A DNA stretch of 64,000 nt from contig NZ_MVHE01000002.1 in the NCBI RefSeq assembly GCF_002086155.1, positions 62,001 through 126,000 on the forward strand, in the 5' to 3' direction. Position numbers and translations under genes: made by a program. The stretch is from Mycobacterium angelicum (GTDB lineage Bacteria > Actinomycetota > Actinomycetes > Mycobacteriales > Mycobacteriaceae). Shown here piece after piece: positions 50,635-59,017 of this stretch. How positions within the stretch are numbered: the first letter of the stretch is position 1; each line of letters opens with the position of its first letter. The notes below the pieces were generated by a model, which searched no databases, was not told the DNA's origin, and worked only from the letters and a program-made list of their open reading frames with translations.

Positions 50635-51975
50635 ATGAGCGCTCTACCGGCCGGGCGACACTACTTCCGCGGTGATGACGAGTACGAAGCGGCCCGCCGC
50701 GGAACGGTGTGGCACCAGCGCGTGCCCGCACGGTATCCCGAGGTGATCGTGCAGGCCGTCGATTCCGACGACATCATCGCGGCCCTGCGCTATGCCAAGG
50801 CCAACGGAAACAAGGTCAGCATCGTTTCGGGCGGTCACAGCTTCTCGGCAAGTCACCTTCGCGACGGCTCCCTGCTGCTCGACCTCAGCCGCCTCGACCA
50901 CGCCGACATCGACGCCGCAAAGGGCCTGGCCGTCGCCGGCCCGGGCAAGGGCGGCAGCCTGCTCATGGCCGACCTGCAGGCACAGAACCTGTTCTTCCCC
51001 GGCGGCCACTGCAAGGGCGTCTGCCTCGGCGGCTATCTGCTGCAGGGCGGTTACGGCTGGAACAGCCGAATCTACGGCCCGGCTTGCGAGAGCGTGATCG
51101 GCTTGGACGTCATCACGGCCGACGGTGAGCAGGTCTACTGCGACGAAGACAATCACCCCGACCTCTACTGGGCCGCCCGTGGCGCCGGTCCCGGTTTCTT
51201 CGGCGTCGTCACGTCGTTTCACCTGAAGCTGTACCCCAAGCCGCCGGTGTGCGGCACCAGCGTGTACGTCTACCCGTTCGACCTTGCCGACGAAGTCTTC
51301 ACCTGGGCCCGAGCCGTCAGCGCCGAAGTCGACCCGCGCGTCGAGTTGCAGGCCGTAGCCTCTCGCGGCGAACCGAACATGGGCATCGACGTCCCAGTCA
51401 TCACGTTCGCGTCGCCCGCCTTCGCCGACTCCGAAGCGGAGGCCGAACAGGCGCTCGCACTGTTCGGCACCTGTCCGGTCGCAGACAAGGCGCTCGTCAA
51501 GATCCCTTACATGCCAACGGATCTGCCCACTTGGTACGACGTCGCGATGAGTCACTACCTGGCCGACCACTACTACGCGGTGGACAACATGTGGACCTCG
51601 GCGCCGGCGGCAGATCTGCTGCCGGGCATCCGGAACATTCTCGATACGCTGCCTCCGCACCCGGCGCACTTCCTGTGGCTGAACTGGGGTCCGGTGCCGC
51701 CCCGCCAAGACATGGCCTACAGCATCGAAGCCGACATCTACCTGGCGCTCTACGGCTCCTGGAAAGATCCCGCCGACGAGGCGAAGTACGCCGACTGGGC
51801 GCGGTCGCACATGGCCGAGATGTCGGATCTGGCCGTCGGCATTCAGCTTGCCGACGAGAACCTCGGCCAGCGTCCGGCGCGGTTCGCCAGCGACGACGCC
51901 ATGACCAAACTCGATCGGGTGCGCGCCGACTATGACCCCGACGGCCTCTTCAACAGTTGGATGGGACGAATCTGA
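50635..51975 (+). CDS. BBE-type FAD-linked oxidase, probably bicovalent flavin
   Basis: 446 residues from ATG 50635 with AAAGGAG nine bases upstream. VAO/PCMH FAD domain with 'VSIVSGGHSFSASHLRDG' (His68 in the place of the 8-alpha-histidyl ligand) and 'FPGGHCKGVCLGGYLLQGGY' (Cys126 in the place of the 6-S-cysteinyl ligand). The berberine-bridge C-terminus ends 'VRADYDPDGLFNSWMGRI'. The His/Cys spacing of 58 is close to that of glucooligosaccharide oxidase (60), which carries flavin bound to both. Position matches Rv1774. Its TGA overlaps the PhlG-like ATG by one base, so oxidation and C-C hydrolysis are probably successive. Confidence 0.9.
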   Translation: MSALPAGRHYFRGDDEYEAARRGTVWHQRVPARYPEVIVQAVDSDDIIAALRYAKANGNKVSIVSGGHSFSASHLRDGSLLLDLSRLDHADIDAAKGLAVAGPGKGGSLLMADLQAQNLFFPGGHCKGVCLGGYLLQGGYGWNSRIYGPACESVIGLDVITADGEQVYCDEDNHPDLYWAARGAGPGFFGVVTSFHLKLYPKPPVCGTSVYVYPFDLADEVFTWARAVSAEVDPRVELQAVASRGEPNMGIDVPVITFASPAFADSEAEAEQALALFGTCPVADKALVKIPYMPTDLPTWYDVAMSHYLADHYYAVDNMWTSAPAADLLPGIRNILDTLPPHPAHFLWLNWGPVPPRQDMAYSIEADIYLALYGSWKDPADEAKYADWARSHMAEMSDLAVGIQLADENLGQRPARFASDDAMTKLDRVRADYDPDGLFNSWMGRI

Positions 51976-52787
51976 TGGCTAGCGATCTGTATCTCGGCTA
52001 CCGCGGCGACGATGCGAACACACCGTGGGGCAAGTTTTTCAAACGCGAAATGGCCCCGCTGCCAACCCATGTCGTCGAGGCGCTGCAGCACGGTCCGCAG
52101 GGGGAGATGGCGCTGGTGACGTTCGGCGACGCCGCGAGCGTCGCCGACGAGGGCTATCAGCAGACCGAGAACGGTTACGGGGTTCTCGACGACGGCGGCT
52201 ATCAGGTATCGGTGCGCACCGACATGCCCGGCGTCACTCCGGCGATGTGGTCGTGGTGGTTCGGCTGGCACGGTTGCGACACCCGGCGCTACAAGCTGTG
52301 GCATCCGCGAGCACATCTCTCCGCTGCTTGGAAAGACGGCGAGCAGGACGGGGACCGAACGGGTGCCCAGCGCTACGTCGGCCGTTGGTCGCTGATCAGT
52401 GAGTACATCGGCTCGTCGCTGCTCAACGGCGCAATCCAATTCGTCGCGCCCGAGGAGTTGGGCTGTCCGCCCGACAGCGACGACGCGGTGGCGGTGTGCG
52501 CGCGGCTGGGTGCCGGTGACGCCCCGGTGGACGTCGGATGGTTCATCCATCACATCCGCTCAACCCAGGGCGGGGCCGAGATGCGTTCCCGGTTCTGGAT
52601 GGGCGGCTCGCACATCGCGGTGCGCAAGGCCCCGGGCGTCGCGTCAAAAGCGTTGCGTCCCATCGCATCCCGGATTCTGGGTGACCCGGCAGCCAGCGGC
52701 CGCAATCTGCTCGTGCACTGCGCGCAGGAGATGAATCACTTGGCCGGGTTCCTGCCCGAACTCTACGAAGCCTTCGGACACGAGTAG
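51975..52787 (+). CDS. PhlG-like C-C bond hydrolase (DAPG hydrolase family)
   Basis: 270 residues from ATG 51975, coupled to the oxidase by TGATG overlap. Strong PhlG-type block 'MWSWWFGWHGCDTRRYKLWH' then 'PRAH' (His110, His114), Glu143 in 'LISEYIGSS', and the HxxxE pair His248/Glu252 in 'LVHCAQEMNHLAGFLPELY'. In Pseudomonas PhlG the zinc ligands are two His and two Glu with the same HxxxE, and the enzyme removes an acetyl group from 2,4-diacetylphloroglucinol. Here the acyl-phenol or beta-diketone substrate is unknown. Position matches Rv1775, annotated only as conserved hypothetical by memory. Stops abut the converging TetR gene with no gap. Confidence 0.82.
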   Translation: MASDLYLGYRGDDANTPWGKFFKREMAPLPTHVVEALQHGPQGEMALVTFGDAASVADEGYQQTENGYGVLDDGGYQVSVRTDMPGVTPAMWSWWFGWHGCDTRRYKLWHPRAHLSAAWKDGEQDGDRTGAQRYVGRWSLISEYIGSSLLNGAIQFVAPEELGCPPDSDDAVAVCARLGAGDAPVDVGWFIHHIRSTQGGAEMRSRFWMGGSHIAVRKAPGVASKALRPIASRILGDPAASGRNLLVHCAQEMNHLAGFLPELYEAFGHE

Positions 52788-53342
52788 TCAGCGCTGATCG
52801 GCGAACGCCGGTGCGACGAATCGTTGCACCAGCTGGTATTCCTCTTGCTCATCGTCGGCAGGCCAGTACATCAGCGACAGTACGACGCGCACCACCCACT
52901 GCGCGGCGCCCAGATCACCGCCGGACAGCCCGGCGAGATCGGCGGCGAAGTCGGCCAGCAGTGGCGATCCGGTAAGCCAGGCGATGTCGTTGGCCCGAGC
53001 CGAGCTGAACATCAGTGGACTAAGGGGATCGGCTCGGATCAGCTTGAGCGCCACTGTAATCGCGGTGACCACGCGCTCCGGCCCGCTCATGTTCTCGACG
53101 GTATTACGCACTGACTCGATGATGCGAGACGCGGCTCGACCGACGACCGCGTCGCGTATTTCGGCCTTGCCTCCGACGTAGCGGTAGACGGTCGCCCGAG
53201 AGCAGTGGATGCGTTTGGCCAGCCTGTCGATGTCAAAGGCTTCCAAACCTTCGCGCGTGATCATGTCCGTGGCGGCGGCATAGATGCGTTCGGCGGCGAT
53301 CGCTCGGCGATCGCCCCCGACCAACCAATCATCACGGGGCAT
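52788..53342 (-). CDS. TetR-family regulator next to CYP144
   Basis: 184 residues from ATG 53342 with AGAGGA about seven bases upstream; the longer frame from TTG 53396 would overrun a palindrome and is less likely. Helix-turn-helix: 'AAERIYAAATDMITREGLEA', 'IDRLAKRIHCSRATVYRYVG'. The C-terminal domain is helical with 'LTGSPLLADFAADLAGLSGG' and 'WVVRVVLSLMYWP'. Position matches Rv1776c. Probably controls the adjacent P450. Confidence 0.88.
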   Translation of the reverse strand: MPRDDWLVGGDRRAIAAERIYAAATDMITREGLEAFDIDRLAKRIHCSRATVYRYVGGKAEIRDAVVGRAASRIIESVRNTVENMSGPERVVTAITVALKLIRADPLSPLMFSSARANDIAWLTGSPLLADFAADLAGLSGGDLGAAQWVVRVVLSLMYWPADDEQEEYQLVQRFVAPAFADQR

Positions 53343-53380
53343 TGCGGCGTCCTCTGGCCTAAGAAGCGGACGGACTGCTA

Positions 53381-53393
53381 TCTCATGCTGAGA
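53381..53393. promoter_or_regulatory. Inverted repeat TCTCA-TGC-TGAGA, candidate TetR operator
   Basis: Perfect 5-bp arms with a 3-bp spacer lie 39 bp before the TetR ATG (53342) and 41 bp before the P450 ATG (53434), at the centre of the divergent gap. Short, so moderate support only. Confidence 0.4.
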
Positions 53394-53433
53394 CAAATCA
53401 AGTTGGGTTTCTCACGATACGCGCAGGTCTGAA

Positions 53434-54747
53434 ATGCGCATTGAGACGGCCGGACGCAGTGCGGCGAACTGGCCGATTTCAACTTCGCAGAGTGCCGTTG
53501 ACGTGCGGATATCTCCCCATCACGCTGAAATGGTGACAGTCCTTGCCGATGCCGGCATCTTTTTCGGCTCCGAATCCTTGCAGGATCCGTATCCGCTCTA
53601 CGAGCGGATGCGCGCCGCGGGACCGGTTCACCAGATTGGCAACTCCGGCTTCTATGCCGTATGCGCCTGGGACGCGGTCATCGACGCGATCAACCGACCG
53701 GAGGACTTCTCGTCGAATCTGACCTCCACCATGACCTACACAGCCGAGGGCACCGTCAAGCCATTCGAGATGGATCGGCTCGGCGGACCGACCCAGGTGC
53801 TCGCCACCGCTGATGATCCCGCCCATGCTCTGCATCGCAAGTTGTTAGTACGCCATTTGGCGGCCAAGCGAATTCGCGCCATCGAGCAGTTCACCAGCGA
53901 TACTGCCCACCGGTTGTGGGCCGAAGGCCTGCGCGACGGGCGCATCGAGTGGATGGGGGCTATGGCGAACCGACTGCCGATGATGGTGGTGGCTGAGCTG
54001 ATCGGCGTCGGCGGCGCCGACATCGAACGGCTGGTGAGGTGGGGGTACGCGGCCACCCAACTACTCGAAGGACTGGTCAGCGACGAGCAACTCGCCGCCG
54101 CGGGCGTCGCAGTCATGGAGCTCTTCGGCTACATCAACGAGCAATTCGACCGCGCCGCAGCGGATCCGCTCGACAACCTGCTTGGCGAACTCGCTGCCGC
54201 CTGCGCTATGGACGAGGTTGACCCGCTCACCGCTCAGTCGATGATGGTGATCCTATTTGCCGCCGGCGGGGAGTCCACGGCATCGTTGCTGGGTAGTGCG
54301 GCATGGATACTGGCGACCCATCCCGAAATTCAGCAGCAAGTCCGAGACGACCCATGCCTACTTGGAGCATTCATCGAGGAGACGTTGCGTTACGAACCTC
54401 CCTTTCGCGGCCATTACCGGCACGTCCTGACAGACACCACGCTGGGTGGTGTCGAGTTGGCTGCCGGCTCGCGTCTGCTGCTGTTGTGGGGCGCAGCCAA
54501 CCGCGATCCCGCGCAGTTCCACGCGCCCAATGAATTTCGTCTCGACCGCGACGCCGCCAGAGGCCATCTCAGCTTCGGCAGAGGCGCACACTTCTGCGTC
54601 GGCGCCGCACTCGCCCGGCTGGAAGCGCGGGTCGCCTTAAAACTGTTGCTTGATCGTACGTCGACAATCCAAGCCGTGGATCTCGGCGCATGGTTGCCCA
54701 GCATCCTGGTGCGCCGCCTCGAACGCCTCGAACTAGCGATCAGTTAA
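53434..54747 (+). CDS. cyp144: Cytochrome P450, CYP144 ortholog
   Basis: 437 residues from ATG 53434. P450 landmarks: I-helix 'ILFAAGGESTASLLGS' near residue 275, ExxR in 'FIEETLRYEPPFRGHYRHV', and the heme loop 'SFGRGAHFCVGAALARLE' with the Cys near residue 388. Blocks such as 'SSNLTSTMTYTAEGT' and 'GAMANRLPMMVVAELIG' agree closely with my memory of M. tuberculosis CYP144A1 (434 residues, Rv1777). That protein is also made in a form lacking 30 N-terminal residues; an in-frame ATG at 53530 (residue 33 here) sits at the equivalent place. The physiological substrate is unknown. No ferredoxin gene adjacent. Confidence 0.92.
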   Translation: MRIETAGRSAANWPISTSQSAVDVRISPHHAEMVTVLADAGIFFGSESLQDPYPLYERMRAAGPVHQIGNSGFYAVCAWDAVIDAINRPEDFSSNLTSTMTYTAEGTVKPFEMDRLGGPTQVLATADDPAHALHRKLLVRHLAAKRIRAIEQFTSDTAHRLWAEGLRDGRIEWMGAMANRLPMMVVAELIGVGGADIERLVRWGYAATQLLEGLVSDEQLAAAGVAVMELFGYINEQFDRAAADPLDNLLGELAAACAMDEVDPLTAQSMMVILFAAGGESTASLLGSAAWILATHPEIQQQVRDDPCLLGAFIEETLRYEPPFRGHYRHVLTDTTLGGVELAAGSRLLLLWGAANRDPAQFHAPNEFRLDRDAARGHLSFGRGAHFCVGAALARLEARVALKLLLDRTSTIQAVDLGAWLPSILVRRLERLELAIS

Positions 54748-54779
54748 ATTGCAACACAACAAAATTCGACCACACTCCA

Positions 54780-55438
54780 TCAGCCGCGCATCTTGTCGAA
54801 CGCCGCTAGAACCGCAGCGCTGGTGGCATGGGCGCCGAAAACCCCGCCCTGCATGGTGATCATCTTCAGCGCCGCCAAGTGATTCCCGTAGTCAGTGGCG
54901 CCCGTGCAATCGGACAGAACCAGGCATTCATACCCACGGTCGTTGGCTTCGCGCCGTGTGGTGTGGACGCACACGTCGGTGGTGATACCGGTGAAGATCA
55001 GATGGGTGATACCGCGGTTCTTGAGGAGCAAGTCGAGATCCGTGGCGTAGAAGCTGCCCTTACCCGGCTTGTCCACCACCGTCTCGTCGGGCAGCGGCGC
55101 CATCTCCGGTACGATTTGCCACCCCGGTTCGCCGCGGGTCAGGATGCGGCCGCAGGGTCCCGGCGTTCCGATCTCGGCACCGGTCTGCGCCGATCTCCAC
55201 TTCTGGTGTGCACGACGAACAGGCCCACCTCTCGCGCGGCCTGCAGCACCTTGCGCGCCGGGCCCAGCGGAGTGCGGGTCAACGACAGGTCGTATCCCAT
55301 GACGTCGACGTAGCCGCCCCCACCCGCGAAGTCCACCTGCCAGTCAATGTTGATCAGGGCCGATGCATCTCGGGGGATATCGCCGTCGTAGGACCAGACA
55401 TATGGATTGGCGTCAACGGCAATGCTAGCCATGGTCAT
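54780..55438 (-). pseudogene. Broken isochorismatase-fold cysteine hydrolase
   Basis: Two pieces of one gene lie in different frames. The 5' piece (55438 to 55139) encodes 'MTMASIAVDANPYVWSYDGD' and '[20 protein letters not shown]', with the catalytic Asp, and reads through 'VGLFVVHTR' before shifting into nonsense. The 3' piece (in frame from about 55196 to 54780) encodes '[18 protein letters not shown]', '[19 protein letters not shown]' with the Lys, and '[19 protein letters not shown]' with the Cys. Between 'HTR' and 'RSAQTG' family members have about 14 more residues (a Glu-Gly-His-Arg-Pro-like stretch), so a deletion of around 40 bp that is not a multiple of three has occurred near 55190-55204. 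The product cannot be functional unless the sequence is wrong. Confidence 0.8.
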
Positions 55439-55496
55439 GCCGCCATTCTGGCGCATTGAAAGTCGTTGCCGCAGTGGGTATTGCGCCGCTTCCCGG

Positions 55497-55952
55497 CTAC
55501 TCGAGGCCCAGTGCGTTCGGCGGCAAGCTGCCTGCGGAGACCACAAACGCTTCCACCACCGTCGCCTGCTCGTAGCCCTCGACTTCCACCCGCCATTCGT
55601 ATATGCCTGGCTCCAGCAGGATTCCGGCCGGAATGTTGAGGGTCAGCGGCATCCGAACCGACGTACCGTGGATCGCTCCCGGCGGACGACCCGCCTCGGC
55701 CGCGGCCTCGAACAGCATCCGCTGCGGCCCCTGTGGCCCGGGCACCACCACCGCTTCGCCGTCGGTGGTCAGCAATTGGCAGGTCAGCTTGTGCTGCTTG
55801 TTCGTCTCATCCCAGTCGATATCGAGAAACAGCACCAAAGCGAAAGGAGGCGTTGGTGTTTGACACTGTCGCCAGCCGAGCCCGAGAGCGTGGACCTTCC
55901 CCGATTGAGCGTCAGCCTGGGCAGCGTCTGCGAGAAACAGGCTGACCTTCAT
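55497..55952 (-). CDS. Conserved hypothetical protein (DUF6941-like)
   Basis: 151 residues. Opens 'MKVSLFLADAAQADAQSGKV', then 'ALGLGWRQCQTPTPPFALVL', 'FLDIDWDETNKQHKLTCQLL' and a C-terminal 'PAGILLEPGIYEWRVEVEGY'. The all-beta pattern with a final Tyr-x-Trp-x-Val strand is what I associate with DUF6941 proteins. Size and position fit Rv1778c. Soluble; no signal peptide. It lies 59 bp upstream of the broken hydrolase gene on the same strand. Function unknown. Confidence 0.75.
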   Translation of the reverse strand: MKVSLFLADAAQADAQSGKVHALGLGWRQCQTPTPPFALVLFLDIDWDETNKQHKLTCQLLTTDGEAVVVPGPQGPQRMLFEAAAEAGRPPGAIHGTSVRMPLTLNIPAGILLEPGIYEWRVEVEGYEQATVVEAFVVSAGSLPPNALGLE

Positions 55953-56127
55953 CTGGCTGCCGGCACCGCGCTGGGATGTATCACTGCGAGATCCTGCCCT
56001 GCGATTGCTGCCGTCACGAGATCAATCAGATCCACGTCCTGCTCCCAATCCGTATGCAATTACTCGGCAGGATCATACGCCGCCAGCCAGCCACCCAATC
56101 ATGCGGTTTTGCGGCCCGGCCGCGGCG

Positions 56128-57984
56128 CTACTTCCCTGGCGGCAGTTGGCGGGGGCCTTCCGGTGAGCTCAGCTCGGGCGGTCCGTCCCGGCCGACCAGA
56201 GCCCGGTCATCGCGTCCGGTCGAGCCGACCGACAGCCCAGCCATGTCCCGGGCAGGCACATGCTCGAGCGACGGGCGGTCACGGTACGCGTCCAGCCGGC
56301 CCTCGTTGCCGCCAACTGCGCCCGTACCCTCGTAATCGCTATACCCACGCGACGATTCGATCCGGTTGGTTTCCGCTCGGCTCTCGGCCGCCGGGGCCGA
56401 CGACGCCGCGGTGAGCTGCTGCTCGCCGGGGTCGGAACTCTCGGAGTTGACCGTCACCTTGCGGGTGCGCTTGAACGAGAACGCGATCTCCTCGACCTCT
56501 TCGAACACCTGGCGCGCGCTGCGCAGCGGCTGCGTGGTGTTGTCGATGACCTTGGCGACGAATGGCGGTACCAGCGGACGGATCCACCGCGCCGCGGCCT
56601 TGGTGGCGTCGGGAATCGAGGGAATCAATTGGTTTCCGCGCTCCTGTTGGGGTTCGTGTTCTTCGTGAGGTTCGACGGCGCCGCTGGATTCGATCTGTGC
56701 AGGCAGGTTGTCCCGAACCTCGCCCCGGTCGGGCTGTGGCGCAGCAGGCAACTCGGCGACGGCCCGGCTGGCGGCCTCGGCTTCGGCGGCGATCGGCAGA
56801 TACATGTCTTCCTCCACTGACTCGAAGGTACGCTGCGACGACGCATGCACTGGGCCGTCGAGCGCTTCGATGACTCGACGGCGTTGGTGTTCGCGATCGA
56901 TTTCGGCCTGGGCCTCGATGGCGAGGCGGGTCTGGGTGAGTTGATGTTCAGCCCACATGATTTCGGCGGCCCGGCGGACTTCGGCCCGCTTGATCGCGAT
57001 GGCGGTGTCGGCCTCCAACTCGGCGCGTTCCTGCTCCGCGCGGGCGGCTGCGTGGCGATCGTGTGTTGTCTCGCCGCGCCACAGGCGCAGGATCAGCGGC
57101 AGCAGGTACAGCAGCGCGAAGAAGGCGACGATCAGCGCCCGCAGCACCAGTGGGCCAACGGCGGCAAGCGTCAGGTCGTTCATGGCGACCCACCTGGTAC
57201 CCAAGCCGCGACTCGCATCGGCAACGACACCGTGCCGCGCGGCGGCCACAACCTGCTCGTCGCGGGCGACCCTGGCGTCCAGCTCAGGCGCCTGACGGTC
57301 ACGAGCGGCCACCGCGGTGTCCAATTCGCGCTGCGCGTCAGCGAGAAGCTGGTTAGCCGTGCGCGTTTCGGGTCCCTGACCGGGAACCCCGGTGATGCGG
57401 GTTTGCGGGCAGGCCGGGCTGGGGTTGTATTCACAGCGCGCGATGACCAGCGCCCGGTCCAGCTGGCCGCGAGCCTGGTCGACGGTGTTGTCGAGCGAAG
57501 CCCGCGCGGTGCGCGCCTGTTGCAGCGCGAGTGAGGTTTGCGCGACGGCCGGCGCCGTATCCGCGTTGCTCAGGGCCTGCTCGTCGAGCCGGTGGTCGAT
57601 AGAGCCGGAAAATGCCACCAGCGCAGCAAGTTCGCCGACCACGACACCCACCGCCACCGCGACCGCGGCACGGCCCGCGATACCGGCCCGGCCCCGGGCG
57701 GGGCCGCTGGCGGTACCGCGAATCACCGACCCGATCAGCAGACCGAAGACAAGCGTCGACGCGAGCACGGCCCAGATCGGCCAGCGCACCGACTCGCTGA
57801 CGGCCAGGCTCGCGATCAGCCACGCCAGCCCGGCGCCCAGCGCAACAACCGCTCCGGCGACCGCGTGCGTGGACCGCTCGTGACGCTCGGCCAGTTCATG
57901 CGAGTGGCCGCCACCCAGCCAGGTGAGTAACCCCTCGATCCGTGCCACGGTCGAGCGCTGCTCAGGAACTTCATGGGCGCACAT
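56128..57984 (-). CDS. DUF4407-type integral membrane protein
   Basis: 618 residues from ATG 57984, with GGAGG twelve bases upstream. Four membrane segments: about residues 42-62 and 70-92 ('VAGAVVALGAGLAWLIASLA', 'WPIWAVLASTLVFGLLIGSV'), 110-132 ('AAVAVAVGVVVGELAALVAF'), and 285-305 ('LVLRALIVAFFALLYLLPLI'). Between the third and fourth is a long helical, probably coiled-coil loop (residues 140-280) with 'ARCEYNPSPACPQ' cysteines. After residue 320 comes a charged helical stretch ('ARAEQERAELEADTAIAIKR') and a disordered C-terminus. Position matches Rv1779c. Function unknown. A perfect Crp-type site lies about 100 bp upstream. Confidence 0.85.
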   Translation of the reverse strand: MCAHEVPEQRSTVARIEGLLTWLGGGHSHELAERHERSTHAVAGAVVALGAGLAWLIASLAVSESVRWPIWAVLASTLVFGLLIGSVIRGTASGPARGRAGIAGRAAVAVAVGVVVGELAALVAFSGSIDHRLDEQALSNADTAPAVAQTSLALQQARTARASLDNTVDQARGQLDRALVIARCEYNPSPACPQTRITGVPGQGPETRTANQLLADAQRELDTAVAARDRQAPELDARVARDEQVVAAARHGVVADASRGLGTRWVAMNDLTLAAVGPLVLRALIVAFFALLYLLPLILRLWRGETTHDRHAAARAEQERAELEADTAIAIKRAEVRRAAEIMWAEHQLTQTRLAIEAQAEIDREHQRRRVIEALDGPVHASSQRTFESVEEDMYLPIAAEAEAASRAVAELPAAPQPDRGEVRDNLPAQIESSGAVEPHEEHEPQQERGNQLIPSIPDATKAAARWIRPLVPPFVAKVIDNTTQPLRSARQVFEEVEEIAFSFKRTRKVTVNSESSDPGEQQLTAASSAPAAESRAETNRIESSRGYSDYEGTGAVGGNEGRLDAYRDRPSLEHVPARDMAGLSVGSTGRDDRALVGRDGPPELSSPEGPRQLPPGK

Positions 57985-58082
57985 GGGACTCAAATACCTC
58001 CAAGTGCTCCAGCGTGGCAGGCCCCCGGCCGACACACCGAATCGAAGGCGCCCCTTGTGGTGTTGTTCACAACTCGGCACTC

Positions 58083-58098
58083 TGTGACGCAGATCACA
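58083..58098. promoter_or_regulatory. Perfect Crp (Rv3676-type) binding site
   Basis: TGTGA-N6-TCACA occurs exactly, with CGCAGA as spacer. This is the full consensus reported for mycobacterial Crp. It lies about 99 bp upstream of the DUF4407 gene start and 142 bp upstream of the gene at 58240, so it could serve either or both divergent genes. Confidence 0.7.
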
Positions 58099-58207
58099 CC
58101 GCTTGGGCGCCGGGTGGCGGCGCTCGGGCTGCTCCGAGCGGGCCAGTGCGCTCGCTGGAAAACCATTTGAGCCTCGATTTCCTGCGACGCGAGCAGATCA
58201 GCGACCG

Positions 58208-58236
58208 TTGGGGCTGGCGACGTGAGACGGTATAAA
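58208..58236 (+). promoter_or_regulatory. Promoter-like TTGGGG-N17-TATAAA
   Basis: TTGGGG at 58208-58213 and TATAAA at 58231-58236 are 17 bp apart, directly before ATG 58240. Spacing is ideal, but the start point would fall almost on the ATG, so either the transcript is essentially leaderless or this is chance. Confidence 0.35.
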
Positions 58237-58239
58237 TCT

Positions 58240-58803
58240 ATGCAAAATCACGACTTCCTCACCTACGAAGACTTCGGCCGCAAATTCTTCGAAGTCGCCG
58301 TCACACCGGATCGGGTCGCTGCCGCGTTCGCCGACATCGCCGGCAGCGAGTTCGCCATGGAGCCGATCTCGCAGGGGCCCGGCGGAATTGCGAAGGTCAG
58401 TGCGAATGTCAAGATTCAGGAGCCCCGGGTGACCCGGAAGCTGGGCGACCTGATCACCTTCGTCATCCACATTCCGCTGTCGATCGATCTCCTTCTCGAC
58501 CTGCGCCTGGACAAGCAGCGATTCAAGGTCGCCGGAGACATCGCGCTGCGAGCGACCGCCCGCGCCGCCGATCCGCTGCTGCTGATCGTCGACGTCTCCA
58601 AACCACGGCCGTCCGATATCACGGTCAACGTATCGTCGAAATCCATTCGCGGTGAGGTCTTGCGCATTCTGGCCGGTGTCGACGGCGAGATTCGGCGTTT
58701 CATAGCCCAATACGTCGCCGAGGAAATCGATACACCGCAATCGCAAGCCGCCCAGGTCATCGATGTCGCCACCCGGTTGGACGCCGCCTGGACCGGCATC
58801 TAA
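58240..58803 (+). CDS. Conserved hypothetical protein (Rv1780-like)
   Basis: 187 residues from ATG 58240 (MQNHDFLTYEDFGRKFFEVA). An in-frame GTG at 58222 would add six residues and is possible. The protein is soluble, with alternating hydrophobic strands ('RVAAAFADIAGSEFAMEPIS', 'LITFVIHIPLSIDLLLDLRL', 'LLLIVDVSKPRPSDITVNVS') that look like a lipid-binding or beta-grasp-type fold, and a helical C-terminus. Length and place between the DUF4407 gene and malQ fit Rv1780 as I recall it. No catalytic motif is obvious. Candidate member of the Crp regulon through the site at 58083-58098. Confidence 0.75.
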   Translation: MQNHDFLTYEDFGRKFFEVAVTPDRVAAAFADIAGSEFAMEPISQGPGGIAKVSANVKIQEPRVTRKLGDLITFVIHIPLSIDLLLDLRLDKQRFKVAGDIALRATARAADPLLLIVDVSKPRPSDITVNVSSKSIRGEVLRILAGVDGEIRRFIAQYVAEEIDTPQSQAAQVIDVATRLDAAWTGI

Positions 58804-59017
58804 TTCTGTTGTCCGGCAAGGTCTTCGGCGGCATCGGTAAAGGACGCGATCGAACACTCCGTCACCGAGTTGACGCCCGTCGGCGCTGACGCTGCGGGTG
58901 GCCGGGCCGAATGAAATAGCGCTCGCGTGTTTACTGGGTCGCCTCGCCTGGGTAACTAATTCGGACGATCAGGCCCGGCCTGGCCACCATCGCAGCGCAG
59001 GAGGAGCGGGTTAACGC

